Shown here piece by piece: positions 46,181 to 55,302 of a DNA stretch of 64,000 nt (the first letter of the stretch is position 1; each line of letters opens with the position of its first letter). This DNA comes from CALHVX01 sp039198065 (GTDB lineage Bacteria > Pseudomonadota > Gammaproteobacteria > Pseudomonadales > Azotimanducaceae). A program made the position numbers and the translations under genes. The notes under the pieces were generated by a model. That model did not search any database. It was given only the letters and a program-made list of their open reading frames with translations, and had not been told where the DNA came from. Where the stretch lies: contig JBCCTU010000001.1 in NCBI GenBank assembly GCA_039198065.1, forward strand, positions 1,054,001 through 1,118,000, given 5' to 3'.

Positions 46181-47209
46181 TCAGAGCGCCAGCGCGAGTG
46201 TTGGCAGCGTTTCGATAGGGCAGTCGCCCGTCACGATTTCCGGCCGTTGGCGCAGCGCTTCCGTGGTTAACCATGATTGAGAGATACACCAGCGCGCATC
46301 GACACGGCCTTGGGTCGGATCCCCGATCGAGGGGCCTTGCAGCAGCAGCGGCTGCGCTTCGTGGTGCAGCTGATTCGCGTCGAGCCGGAGTGCACCGAGC
46401 GTTCCAACGATGAGCGCAGCCGTCGCGTGATCGGCGATTTCGTTGTCGTTGATCTCGATCTGGTCTGCATCCGCAAGCCGGATTCCAACACCACCGGTTT
46501 GACCGGCGATCGGATGGCTGCGGTTGTTGTTGCGTACGCTGTTACGTTCCAGGCGCAGCAAGCTAGCGGGCTGCGCTTGCCGACCAAGCTCTATGCCTAT
46601 GGCGTTCTCTTCGAAGCGGCTGGTGACGACGTCCATGGCCTCCGTACCGTAGACACCGAGGCCTACCCACGCGTCGCGCAGATCGCTGCGCTCGAGCACG
46701 ACACGGCGACTCCGCTCAACGACGACGGCTGTTCCGCCACCGGCATCAGCAACGATGTCGCTGAGCAATACATCGCTGCTTTCCTCAACGCTGAGTGCTG
46801 GACCGCGCGCGTCGTCGGATCGTCGTAGGTAGACGCTGCGAACGCTGATCCGGTGCCCGTTGCGAATGACGATAGCGGGTCCTGAGGGCACGTAGACCTT
46901 CAGATTCGTCAGCTTCAGTTGGGGCCCTGCAAGCTGAATACAACCGTCGCGAGGGCAGGGCTCGAGGAAACGCAGCTCCGTTAACCCGTTTGTTGCTCCG
47001 AGCAACGCACTATCCGCGGTGGTGAGCCGCAGCGGTTCACGCCGCTCATAGACGCCGGCGGGGATATCGAGCGGTGTCGTTACCTGCGAGGGCAGGGTGG
47101 GGTCGCCGCAGCCGTGCAGCGTGCCCAGGGAGAGCCACAGGAGGGACAGCCACAGGAGAAAGCACACGACGGCGAACGGTGGTTCGCGTGAGGCTCGATG
47201 TGTCGTCAC
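46181..47209 (-). CDS. Beta-helix lipoprotein
   Basis: About 342 residues. Lipobox LHGC gives Cys34, then a right-handed beta-helix of repeated short strands (SVRSVYLRRSDDARGPALSVEESSDVLLSDI, NEIADHATAALIVG) typical of polysaccharide-binding or -cleaving CASH-type proteins. No catalytic set is visible. The GTG start at 47209 overlaps the HupE stop (GTGA); an ATG at 47242 would overlap HupE more deeply. It is the last gene of a coupled three-gene operon. Confidence 0.75.
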   Translation of the reverse strand: MTTHRASREPPFAVVCFLLWLSLLWLSLGTLHGCGDPTLPSQVTTPLDIPAGVYERREPLRLTTADSALLGATNGLTELRFLEPCPRDGCIQLAGPQLKLTNLKVYVPSGPAIVIRNGHRISVRSVYLRRSDDARGPALSVEESSDVLLSDIVADAGGGTAVVVERSRRVVLERSDLRDAWVGLGVYGTEAMDVVTSRFEENAIGIELGRQAQPASLLRLERNSVRNNNRSHPIAGQTGGVGIRLADADQIEINDNEIADHATAALIVGTLGALRLDANQLHHEAQPLLLQGPSIGDPTQGRVDARWCISQSWLTTEALRQRPEIVTGDCPIETLPTLALAL

Positions 47210-48252
47210 GCGATGAGCGGCAGGCAACGCTCGATCGTCCAAAAGCTAGCTATTCCACCAATCAGAAGGAGCGCAACGGTGGCGGGCCATCGAGTTATGG
47301 CGTCAGCGCCTGAGTGTGTGCGCTGCCACAGCGCCCTTGCTGCACCGAACACGGCAAGCAACGCGACGATCAGGGACAGTTGTCCAAGCTCCAAGCCCAG
47401 GTTGAAGAGCAGTAGCGCGACCCATAACGCGTCTTCCGGAAGACCAATATCGGCGAGGGCACCGGCGAAGCCGAAGCCGTGGAGTAAGCCAAAGCCAAAT
47501 GCCATGAGGTAAGGCCGTTCCTGCGTCAGCGGCGATCGCTGCCGTACCGGGAGCATGAGTTCCCGTGCGAGAAAGACTATGGACAACGCAATGATCGCTT
47601 CCACCGGCCCTTGAGGAAGCCGGATCCAATCGAACACCGCTGCGGACAGCGTGACGGAGTGCGCGGCGGTGAAGGCTGTGACGGTTTTGACGAGCGGCCA
47701 GGGTTGGCGCACGTAGAGCACCAGTAGAACGACGAACAGAACGTGATCGATCCCAAACCAAAGGTGCTCCACGCCAAGGCGCAGGTAGCTCCAGAGTCCC
47801 GGTGCCCGTTGACTGAGGTCGAAGGCCGGAGCATCTGGCTTGAGTAGCAGTTGGACTGGATCACCTTGCTGGTAACGGATCGACAGCAGGACGTCGGTCA
47901 AGGTTCGCGTCAGCCCATCGATGTGGACTCTTCCGTCTCGAAGAGAGCAACGGATCTGAAAGCGTTCCAGCAACGCGCCGGCGATGCGGGCCGGGGTTTG
48001 TCGTGCCGTGACCTCGCATTCGTCCGGCAGTACCGGAGTCAGCGGCAGGCGTCGGCCCTGCAGCACCGGTTGCTTCCACACCACGGCAAAGCGACCAGGT
48101 TCGGCTTCGGTGAACTCGAGATAGCCGGGTCGTACTTCGTGGGCCTGAGCGGGCTCGGCGCACACGAGTCCAAGCAGGATCCAGGCGAGCGCTAGGCCGA
48201 AGCGAGATCGCGGCGCCACGCGCACCTTTACCCGGTTCCGCCCCAGACTCAT
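47206..48252 (-). CDS. HupE/UreJ-family membrane protein
   Basis: 348 residues. A signal peptide ending EPAQAH is followed by an N-terminal soluble domain and a membrane domain of six or seven segments beginning GVEHLWFGIDHVLFVVLLVL (HxxxGxDHxxF). The segment AFTAAHSVTLSAAV and LLHGFGFAGALADIGLP are family hallmarks. Relatives are linked to nickel/cobalt handling, but long HupE proteins with an N-terminal domain have unknown substrates. It overlaps the genes on both sides (ATGA and GTGA). Confidence 0.88.
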   Translation of the reverse strand: MSLGRNRVKVRVAPRSRFGLALAWILLGLVCAEPAQAHEVRPGYLEFTEAEPGRFAVVWKQPVLQGRRLPLTPVLPDECEVTARQTPARIAGALLERFQIRCSLRDGRVHIDGLTRTLTDVLLSIRYQQGDPVQLLLKPDAPAFDLSQRAPGLWSYLRLGVEHLWFGIDHVLFVVLLVLYVRQPWPLVKTVTAFTAAHSVTLSAAVFDWIRLPQGPVEAIIALSIVFLARELMLPVRQRSPLTQERPYLMAFGFGLLHGFGFAGALADIGLPEDALWVALLLFNLGLELGQLSLIVALLAVFGAARALWQRTHSGADAITRWPATVALLLIGGIASFWTIERCLPLIA

Positions 48253-49082
48253 GGCTGCGCCGCCCGCGCGTCGCGAACGATTCGGTATCTGGATTTGAGC
48301 TGTTCGTAAAACTCGTTGTTTGCAGTATCGCGGCGGGCCTGACCGTAGTCGGCCAAGACCTGCTGCCGGACCTCGGCGAGAGCCGGGCTACGGCCTGGTA
48401 TTCGGCCGGTGACGCGGACCAGATGAGCGCCATAGGCCGACGGTACGGGACCGAACCAGCCGTCGAATTCTTTAGCGAACAGGGCCTCGGCGAACGCGCG
48501 ACCGAACAGATCGCTGATCTGTCGCTCACTGCGAGCGAAAAATTCCCGCTGCAGCAGAAATGCATCCCCCAGCTCCCGGGTCTGCACCGGTTCCGGGTTT
48601 TGCATGGCCGCGAGCGCCGCTGCCGCGTCGGCGGTGGCGTCTTCGCGCCGATCCTTGCTGAAATACCGGTGCTCGAAGTCGATTCGGTCCGGGATGTGAT
48701 ACCGATTAGCGTGCTCGTCGAAATACGCGGCGAGAGCGGCTTCTGTGGGCGGTTCTGCAAGCGCTAGATCCTCGGTCAGAAAGCGGAGCTTCTGCACCAG
48801 CCGTCGACGGATGATCGTGTCGTCCCGATCGAGGCCAAGGGATTGCGCTTCCCGCGCGTAGATTTCCTCCCGTACCCAATCGCTGACCAGGCCGTCCAGC
48901 TCTTGTTCTGAAGCCGGACGACCCATTTGCATCTGCCACTGGTCGTCGAGTCGCGTGATAACGTCGCGCGAGACCTGAATTTCAACCGCAGCAAACTCTT
49001 CTTTGCGCGAAAAAAAGAACAGCGCGAGCCCAAGGAGCGCAAACCACAGCAGCGGTTCGCGTGACCAGCGCCTTGTGCTCAC
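48249..49082 (-). CDS. PpiC/parvulin-type peptidyl-prolyl isomerase, membrane-anchored
   Basis: 277 residues. A single N-terminal membrane anchor (LLWFALLGLALFFF) is followed by a SurA-N-like helical region and a parvulin-like domain ending WFGPVPSAYGAHLVRVTG, which matches the GPV.S.YG.HLV pattern. It probably folds exported proteins. The start is GTG 49082. Its stop overlaps the HupE start, so it is the first gene of the coupled operon. Confidence 0.85.
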   Translation of the reverse strand: MSTRRWSREPLLWFALLGLALFFFSRKEEFAAVEIQVSRDVITRLDDQWQMQMGRPASEQELDGLVSDWVREEIYAREAQSLGLDRDDTIIRRRLVQKLRFLTEDLALAEPPTEAALAAYFDEHANRYHIPDRIDFEHRYFSKDRREDATADAAAALAAMQNPEPVQTRELGDAFLLQREFFARSERQISDLFGRAFAEALFAKEFDGWFGPVPSAYGAHLVRVTGRIPGRSPALAEVRQQVLADYGQARRDTANNEFYEQLKSRYRIVRDARAAQP

Positions 49083-49115
49083 TGCCGTTCCCCCCTGCTC
49101 CCGCCGGCTATGGCG

Positions 49116-50240
49116 TCAGGCAGCGAACTGCTGCAGATGATGGTCACCGTTACCGAACTGCGCGTCGATGACGAGCAGACGTTTGAAGTAGTGGCCGACC
49201 CTCAGCTCTTCCGTTACACCCATCCCACCGTGGAGCTGGACCGCGTTCTCGCCGATGAATATGCCGGTCTTTCCAATGAGATACTTGAGCGCGTGAACGG
49301 ATCGCTCGGCGCCCTCGTGGCCCGTAGCTACCTCGAGGGTGGCTCGGTAGAGCAGCGATTTGCACTGCTCGTACTCCATAAACATGTCGACCATGCGATG
49401 CTGCAGCGCTTGGAAGTCCGCCAGTGGGTGTCCGAACTGTTCCCGCTCCTGGGTATAGGCAACGGTATCTTTGTAGAGCATTTCCATGGCACCCACGGCT
49501 TCTGCGGCGACGGCCAGGATGCCGTCGTTGATGACCTGGTTCAGGACCTGGTATCCGCGGTCACCGCTGACCAGCAGCTGATTCGTGTTGACCCGCACGT
49601 TCTCGAAGGTGAGTTCTGAGGCACGCAGTCCATCGACGGTGGGAAAATGACTCGCTGTCAGACCATCGGCATCCGCCGGCACCAGCACCAGACCAATACC
49701 CGTTGAGTCGGACTGGCTGCCGGCTAGCCGCACGCTCACGACAAAGGCGTCGGCGCCTTCGCCGTTCTGAACCATCGACTTTTGCCCGTTTATCACCAGG
49801 CTGTCGCCGTCCGCCCGGGCGCTGGTCAACACTTCGTTTAGATCGAAACGCGACTGAACCTCCGCGTAGGCGAGGGCCAGGCGACGACTGCCATCGATCA
49901 GCGCCGGTAACCACTGATCGGCGATGGCGCGTTGCGAGCCGTATTTTAGAGCGCCGCCGCCGAGGACGATGCTTGCGAGAAACGGTTCGCAGACAAGGCC
50001 TTTACCGAACTGCTCCATGACTACCATGGTATCGATCTGGTTACCTCCGAAGCCGCCATCGGCCTCGCTGAGGGTCAAGCCCAACCATCCCAGTTCGGCC
50101 ATGGTTTGCCAGTGTTCGGCGCTGAATCCGGTGCTGGATTTGGTAATGGCCTGTCGTTGTTCGAGGTCGTAGTTGTCGCTGACAAAGCGGCTGACGCTGT
50201 CCTGAATCAGCTGCTGCTCGTCGGTGAGATCGAAGTTCAT
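49116..50240 (-). CDS. Acyl-CoA dehydrogenase, second of three
   Basis: 374 residues. Family features are EREQFGHPLADFQALQHRMVDM and LHGGMGVTEELRVGHYFKRL near the C-terminus. It desaturates an acyl-CoA. It follows 84 bases after the third dehydrogenase gene on the same strand, so the two may act as an alpha/beta pair as in steroid or side-chain degraders. The substrate is unknown. Confidence 0.92.
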   Translation of the reverse strand: MNFDLTDEQQLIQDSVSRFVSDNYDLEQRQAITKSSTGFSAEHWQTMAELGWLGLTLSEADGGFGGNQIDTMVVMEQFGKGLVCEPFLASIVLGGGALKYGSQRAIADQWLPALIDGSRRLALAYAEVQSRFDLNEVLTSARADGDSLVINGQKSMVQNGEGADAFVVSVRLAGSQSDSTGIGLVLVPADADGLTASHFPTVDGLRASELTFENVRVNTNQLLVSGDRGYQVLNQVINDGILAVAAEAVGAMEMLYKDTVAYTQEREQFGHPLADFQALQHRMVDMFMEYEQCKSLLYRATLEVATGHEGAERSVHALKYLIGKTGIFIGENAVQLHGGMGVTEELRVGHYFKRLLVIDAQFGNGDHHLQQFAA

Positions 50241-50324
50241 AGTGTTTGGCTATCGCTATCTGTTGGAATGGGTCGGGCGCCGCGCGCGCCGGGTACCTCG
50301 CGCCCCCGCGGGGCTGATCATTGG

Positions 50325-51503
50325 TCAGTCGGAGCGCGCGTCGGAACGCTTGATCCCCAGGACGTTCTTGGCGATGACGTCCTTTTGTACTTCGCTGGCG
50401 CCGCCGTAAATGGTGTAGGCGCGCGAGCTCAGGTAACTGCCCATGCCGTTGCGCGCGAAGCGCGGCCCCGGATTCTTGCCACCCCAGGCGGCTGCGTAGA
50501 GCCCGGAGGCTTCAACGGTCAGCTTGGCCAGCCGCTGCTGAATTTCCGTGCCTTTAAGTTTGAGAATCGAGGACTCGGGACCCGGATCGCCGCCAGCCTG
50601 AGCCGAGGCGAGGCTGCGCAACTCCGTAAACTCAACGGCCATCAGATCGACTTCTAGGTCAGCAAGCTTGGAGCGGAACGCGGGGTCGTCCATGAGCGTG
50701 CCTTGACCGCGGGGAACGCTCGCCGCTTGTTCTTTCAACTTTGCCAGCGCCACCAGCGAGCGCGAAATGCCCGCCAGTCCCGTGCGCTCGTGTTGCAACA
50801 AACCTTTCGCGTAGGTCCAGCCTTTACCTTCCTCGCCGACGCGGTTTTCTACCGGGACGTCAACGTCGGTGAAGTGCACCATGTTTACGGTGTGCGAGCC
50901 GCCGAGGGTAATGATCGGCTTAACTTCGATTCCCGGTTGTTTCATGGGGATGAGCAGAAACGTAATACCTTCCTGCTTCTTACCGCTGTCGCTGGTACGC
51001 GTCAGGCAGAAGATCCAGTCCGCCATGTGGGCCAGTGTGGTCCAGATTTTGGTGCCGTTAACGCGGTAGGAAGCGCCATCCTCGGACAAGACCGCTTTGG
51101 TCTTCAGCGATGCGAGATCGCTGCCGGCTCCCGGCTCGGAGTAGCCCTGACACCAGTTCACTTTGCGGGCGCGGATGTCCGGTAGAAAACGATCCTGCTG
51201 TTCTTTGCTGCCATAGGCCATCAACACCGGCGCGAGCATGCCGATGCCGAAGGGCAGATCCCAGGGCAGGTTGGCGGTGGCGGTCTCCTTCTCCCAGATG
51301 TAGTGCTGCGCCGGCGTCCAGCCAGGTCCGCCAAACTCCTGCGGCCACTTTGGGACGTCCCAGCCGCCCTTGGCGGCCGCGTTGGCAAACCATTGGTGGC
51401 GCCAGGCGTTGGCATCATCGCCAGCCTTATAGGCGTTGTCGCTGAGAAAGGTTCGGACTTCTTCCTGAAACTTCAGGTCGTCGGGGGACAGTTCGATTTC
51501 CAT
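50325..51503 (-). CDS. Acyl-CoA dehydrogenase, third of three
   Basis: 392 residues. N-terminal MEIELSPDDLKFQEEVRTFL, KWPQEFGGPGWTPAQHYIWEKE and the glycine-rich YTIYGGASEVQKDVIAKNVLG mark the family (FadE-type). I chose ATG 51503, preceded by GGAGGC; an earlier ATG at 51572 gives a non-family extension. A DMT transporter gene lies 55 bases upstream on the same strand. Confidence 0.92.
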   Translation of the reverse strand: MEIELSPDDLKFQEEVRTFLSDNAYKAGDDANAWRHQWFANAAAKGGWDVPKWPQEFGGPGWTPAQHYIWEKETATANLPWDLPFGIGMLAPVLMAYGSKEQQDRFLPDIRARKVNWCQGYSEPGAGSDLASLKTKAVLSEDGASYRVNGTKIWTTLAHMADWIFCLTRTSDSGKKQEGITFLLIPMKQPGIEVKPIITLGGSHTVNMVHFTDVDVPVENRVGEEGKGWTYAKGLLQHERTGLAGISRSLVALAKLKEQAASVPRGQGTLMDDPAFRSKLADLEVDLMAVEFTELRSLASAQAGGDPGPESSILKLKGTEIQQRLAKLTVEASGLYAAAWGGKNPGPRFARNGMGSYLSSRAYTIYGGASEVQKDVIAKNVLGIKRSDARSD

Positions 51504-51558
51504 AGCGCCTCCAATGCTGCAGGGCAGCTGCACGTTCAAAAACCGAAGTGTACCAAGA

Positions 51559-52521
51559 TCATGTCCTGCCACCGTCAGAACCCGGCAGCCGTTGAGCGAG
51601 AGCGGTCCCGGTAAGGATCAACACCAGGGCAGCGACAGCGGCTGGCCGAATCGGTTCGTCGAGGAGGAAATGGATCGGCGCCAGAGCCAGCAGCGGTGAG
51701 ATGAATATGAGCTGCCCGATCCGCGCCGGTTCACGGGCCAGTCGCAGTGCCCGTTGCCAGAGCAGAAAGGTTACGCCCATTTCGATGCAACCGATCCAGA
51801 CCATGGCGCCGAGGACGCGCAGATCGAAGGCCGGTAGCCCGTCCTGCCAGAGCGTCCAAAGCACCAACAGAGGGGTTCCCCAGTAAAACCCAACGGCAAG
51901 GATCGATCCGGTCTCGGCCGGTGCGCCGGCGCCGGCCTTCGGCGTCAGGCGCGTAAGCAGCAGCCAATAGCCGGCCCACAGCAGAGCGCTGGCCAGTATG
52001 AGCGCTACACCCATCGGATCGATCGGTTCCGTGCGCGTGTCGCCGCGGCTCAGGAGGACAACACCCAGCAGCGCTAAACCCGTACCGAGCAAAAGATCCG
52101 GTTTCAGCCGCTGACCCAGCAGGGGTATGGAAAGCAGTGCCATCCAGAGGGCCCAGGTGTAGTTCAACGGCTGGGCGACCTGGGCCGGAAGACGGTCGTA
52201 GCCCGCGAGGAGGATCGGGTAGTACAGGAGCGGGTTGATCAGCCCGAGACCGGCGCCGAGGAACCAGGTTCGAGGTCTATTAGACACGGAGAGATCTCGT
52301 CGCGATGCTGCTTGGGCAGTGCCCGGTAATCGGTGCTGGAGCGAAAAAACCAGGCATGAGACGAGACTCGCACCAGCAACCAGCTGCAGTGGTGTTGCGA
52401 CAGCTAGGCCTAGCTTGAAGGCCGTAGCCACCGTGGACCAAAGCAGCACGACGATCACCCCGAGGCCGAGCGCCTGGCGGTCATCGTTCCTTGGGCTGAC
52501 ATCGGTTGCGCACCTCTTCAT
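51559..52521 (-). CDS. EamA/DMT-family transporter
   Basis: A 320-residue protein of about ten membrane segments in two EamA repeats (GVIVVLLWSTVATAFKLGLAVATPL first, and GVALILASALLWAGYWLLLTRL second). Exports or imports small metabolites; substrate unknown. I chose ATG 52519-52521 (MKRCATDVS); the frame extends to 52647 but overlaps the divergent Nudix gene. Only 17 bases separate the two start codons. Confidence 0.88.
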   Translation of the reverse strand: MKRCATDVSPRNDDRQALGLGVIVVLLWSTVATAFKLGLAVATPLQLVAGASLVSCLVFSLQHRLPGTAQAASRRDLSVSNRPRTWFLGAGLGLINPLLYYPILLAGYDRLPAQVAQPLNYTWALWMALLSIPLLGQRLKPDLLLGTGLALLGVVLLSRGDTRTEPIDPMGVALILASALLWAGYWLLLTRLTPKAGAGAPAETGSILAVGFYWGTPLLVLWTLWQDGLPAFDLRVLGAMVWIGCIEMGVTFLLWQRALRLAREPARIGQLIFISPLLALAPIHFLLDEPIRPAAVAALVLILTGTALAQRLPGSDGGRT

Positions 52522-52526
52522 CACGG

Positions 52527-52532
52527 TAGGAT
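52527..52532 (+). promoter_or_regulatory. -10 box of a probable leaderless Nudix gene
   Basis: TAGGAT lies six bases before ATG 52539, with TTGCGC at 52506-52511 (15-base spacing) inside the divergent gene. A short inverted repeat CGGTA-GGA-TACCG (52524-52536) covers the box and might hold a regulator. Confidence 0.4.
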
Positions 52533-52538
52533 ACCGAC

Positions 52539-53231
52539 ATGAGTGATGGGAACCGGAAGGACGCAGTAACAGGACCGAAGCTCCGGCAAGCGCTTCAAGA
52601 GCGACTCGCCGAGCGGGCGCCGCGGTCGCTGCAGGAAGAGGCCCCACCGACGGTACGGCGAGCGGCCGTGGTGCTTGGCGTTACCGAGCTCGGCCAGGGT
52701 GCACGGGTGGGTGGGCTACCGGACTATGGCGACTGGCAACGGCAGCCAGCGCTGCTTCTCACGCGGCGCCCGGCCCACATGCGTCGTCACGCGGGTCAGT
52801 GGGCGTTGCCCGGTGGGCGCTTGGATCCCAGCGAAACGCCCGCGCAAGCGGCCTTGCGGGAGCTTGAGGAAGAAGTGGGCCTTTCCCTCGGTGATGACGC
52901 GATTCTCGGGCGTCTGGACGACTACGAGACCGCTTCCGGTTTCATCATCCGGCCGTTGGTCCTGTGGTTAGGGCGCGCCGAAGTGCTCACCCTTGACCCC
53001 CAGGAAGTCGCATCAGCTCACCGCATCCCGTTCACTGAACTGCTGCGCCGCGATGCGCCGCTGTTGACGCCGATTGATGACAGCGAACACCCCGTGCTAC
53101 GCATGCCTGTGGGTGATGACAGCATTGCTGCACCTACGGCGGCATTGCTGTACCAGTTTCGTGAATGGTGTCTGCTTGGACGCTCGACACCGGTTGCGCA
53201 CTTTTCCGAGCCCCACTTCGCGCGGCGCTAG
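52539..53231 (+). CDS. Nudix hydrolase, CoA-pyrophosphatase-like
   Basis: 230 residues. The Nudix box GGRLDPSETPAQAALREL followed by EEEVGL at residues 93-115 is intact. The preceding LLTRRPAHMRRHAGQWALPGG resembles the NudL/CoA pyrophosphatase subgroup. It hydrolyses a nucleoside diphosphate-linked compound, perhaps CoA. No ribosome site precedes the ATG. Confidence 0.87.
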   Translation: MSDGNRKDAVTGPKLRQALQERLAERAPRSLQEEAPPTVRRAAVVLGVTELGQGARVGGLPDYGDWQRQPALLLTRRPAHMRRHAGQWALPGGRLDPSETPAQAALRELEEEVGLSLGDDAILGRLDDYETASGFIIRPLVLWLGRAEVLTLDPQEVASAHRIPFTELLRRDAPLLTPIDDSEHPVLRMPVGDDSIAAPTAALLYQFREWCLLGRSTPVAHFSEPHFARR

Positions 53232-53251
53232 CGAACCCGCTGACGCGCCGG

Positions 53252-54475
53252 CTACTCGACGGAGTCCATTTCTGGATCGAAGGCGACGTCGTGACTCAGC
53301 ACGATCGGGTCTTCGTCGGTCTTCGCCTCTTCCGCATCGTCGGCTTCGATGCCGATGTGGTAGGTCGCGAAGCCAGGCATGACGAACTGATTCAGCGCCA
53401 TGCCGATGACGCGGCCGGAGAACGGCGAGCGAATCTCTTCGCGCTCGTTGGAGATCGGATCCGTCACGGTCCCGAGGAGCTCGTTGGGACGGATACGTTT
53501 GCCGAGCTTTACGGAGCTCAGCAGGATGCCGCCACTGTTGGCGCGAACCCACTCACTGGTGAAGTAGATGGGCTCGGGGTTACCCCGGATTCCGCGTTTG
53601 TTGTACATGCCTAGGGTTTCGAGCAGCGTAAAGATGCCGCGCACGCTTTGTCGTACTTCGTCTTCCTGGAGCCGTAGCGGTTCACCCGCTTCGAGCGTTA
53701 CGGCCGGGATTCCGGCCTCGACGCACGCGCGGCGAAGCGTACCGACGCCGCCTTCGCTGTGCAGGATGATCGTCGAGCCAAACCCTTGGGTCAGGCGCAC
53801 GACCGCGTCGTTGTTCAGATCGGCTCGAATTTGCGGCAGGTTCGTGCGGTGAAACGAACCGGTGTGCAAATCGACCACCGCCGTGCAGTGGCGTATGACT
53901 TGGTCGAAGAACGAATGCGCGATTCGAGATGCCGAACTGCCGCGGGGGTGTCCCGGGAAATGGCGGTTGAGATCGCGGCGGTCCGGCAGGTAGCGGCTGT
54001 GGCGTTGGAACCCCTGCAGATTGACGATCGGTACGCCAACGATCGTTCCGCTCAACTCCTCGGGCTTGAGGTCGTACATGATGCGCCGCACGGACTCGAT
54101 ACCGTTCAGCTCATCGCCGTGTACCGCAGCGGTCAGGCACATAACGGGTCCTGCCTGGCTGCCGTGGGCAATGAGGACCGGCGTCGGCACGGCGGTTCCT
54201 GAAAAGGCCTCCGTCGCGTTCCAGGTTGCGCGTTCCAGGGTGCCAGGAGCGACGGTCGCGCCAAGGAGCTCGATCGGTTCGGGTTGAGGAGTTTCTTCGA
54301 CGACGTCGAGCGCGGCGGCGGCACTGGTGGCCTCGTCGGCGGTTTCAATGATGGGCTCGGCGGTGGTTTCGCCGTCAACCTTGTCGTCCGCCTTCAGACT
54401 CCCGCCCATAAGCAACAGCGCAAGCAGCGCGGTGGCTCGCAGTCGCAGCGGATGTGGGATCGGGTGTAGTGACAC
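53252..54475 (-). CDS. Secreted succinylglutamate desuccinylase/aspartoacylase-family hydrolase
   Basis: 407 residues. A signal peptide (cleavage near residue 28) and an Ala/Glu-rich linker are followed by an M14-type zinc fold: AAVHGDELNG with His119 and Glu122, and VVDLHTGS with His205. The C-terminal half has a beta-rich domain (SPFSGRVIGMALNQFVMPG). Probably a periplasmic metallo-hydrolase; substrate not defined. GTG start at 54475. Convergent to the Nudix gene, with a 20-base gap. Confidence 0.85.
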   Translation of the reverse strand: MSLHPIPHPLRLRATALLALLLMGGSLKADDKVDGETTAEPIIETADEATSAAAALDVVEETPQPEPIELLGATVAPGTLERATWNATEAFSGTAVPTPVLIAHGSQAGPVMCLTAAVHGDELNGIESVRRIMYDLKPEELSGTIVGVPIVNLQGFQRHSRYLPDRRDLNRHFPGHPRGSSASRIAHSFFDQVIRHCTAVVDLHTGSFHRTNLPQIRADLNNDAVVRLTQGFGSTIILHSEGGVGTLRRACVEAGIPAVTLEAGEPLRLQEDEVRQSVRGIFTLLETLGMYNKRGIRGNPEPIYFTSEWVRANSGGILLSSVKLGKRIRPNELLGTVTDPISNEREEIRSPFSGRVIGMALNQFVMPGFATYHIGIEADDAEEAKTDEDPIVLSHDVAFDPEMDSVE

Positions 54476-54787
54476 GGCCTTTTGTCGCGTAATGCGCCCG
54501 TCGCGTAATGCGACACCGGCGCTGCGCCCCTATTGGGAAGCTGTCTTACAACTTATCTCCGCGGACCGGACTTATGAGTCGGCGTCGCGATACGAGCGCT
54601 AGGTTATTGTTTTTGATCAGTCTGTTTTAACGATCCGTCGAATGCAATCGCGCCTTCGTTGACGCCGCACAAGGGACTGACCACACTCCCGCGATCCTAG
54701 CTAACCGAGCCCACGGCGCCGTAACTTGGCGCACCCTTTGACGCTCGAATTGCGCCCGATTTCCACCAACCGTCTAGAGAGTGAACC
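54476..54787. other. Intergenic region before the peroxiredoxin gene
   Basis: About 310 bases without a supported gene. Next to the deacylase start, GTCGCGTAATGCG occurs twice, 16 bases apart (54484-54496, 54500-54512); the second copy is also part of an inverted repeat GTCGC-GTAAT-GCGAC. The rest includes an AT-rich stretch near 54602-54632, which may hold the promoter of the peroxiredoxin gene. Confidence 0.6.
54484..54512. repeat. 13-base direct repeat with palindromic second copy
   Basis: Two copies of GTCGCGTAATGCG at 16-base spacing lie just upstream of the deacylase GTG start. The second copy is part of the dyad GTCGC-N5-GCGAC and could be a regulator site. Confidence 0.5.
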
Positions 54788-55267
54788 ATGCCCATCCAAG
54801 AAGGCGACAAACTTCCCGCTGCCACGCTGTTCGTGATGTCTGAGAGCGGCCCGAAGCCCCACACCACAGACGAGCTGTTCGGCGGCAAGAAAGTCGTGCT
54901 GTTCGCCGTTCCCGGCGCCTTTACGCCGACCTGTTCTCAGGCCCATCTGCCGGGATTTGTCGTTCACGCCGACGACCTGCTCGCCAAAGGGGTCGACAGC
55001 ATCATCTGCATGTCGGTCAACGACGCCTTTGTCATGGACGCCTGGGGTAAGGGCGCGAACGCCGAGAAGCTCATCATGGCCGGCGACGGCAATGGTGATT
55101 TCACCAAGGCGCTCGGCCTTGAAATGGACGGTTCCGGCTTTGGTCTGGGACTGCGATCGCAGCGCTTCGCGATGATCGTAGACGACGGCACGGTGACCAA
55201 GCTCGCGGTGGAAGAGCCGATGAAATTCGAAGTCTCGAGTGCCGAGGCCATGCTCGCCGCGCTATAA
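54788..55267 (+). CDS. Prx5-type peroxiredoxin
   Basis: 159 residues. The peroxidatic Cys49 lies in PGAFTPTCSQAHLPGF, the classical Prx5 motif; LLAKGVDSIICMSVNDAFVM and AWGKG follow. It reduces peroxides, probably using thioredoxin or glutathione. The start ATG 54788 has AGAGAG upstream. A likely terminator lies downstream. Confidence 0.95.
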   Translation: MPIQEGDKLPAATLFVMSESGPKPHTTDELFGGKKVVLFAVPGAFTPTCSQAHLPGFVVHADDLLAKGVDSIICMSVNDAFVMDAWGKGANAEKLIMAGDGNGDFTKALGLEMDGSGFGLGLRSQRFAMIVDDGTVTKLAVEEPMKFEVSSAEAMLAAL

Positions 55268-55280
55268 GCGGAGCCTTTAC

Positions 55281-55302
55281 CCACCCGAGCCGGGGTGGTT
55301 TC
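55281..55302 (+). terminator. Possible rho-independent terminator after the peroxiredoxin gene
   Basis: Stem CCACCC / GGGTGG with loop GAGCCG, then TTTC. The T-run is short. It sits between two convergent genes and may serve both. Confidence 0.4.
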
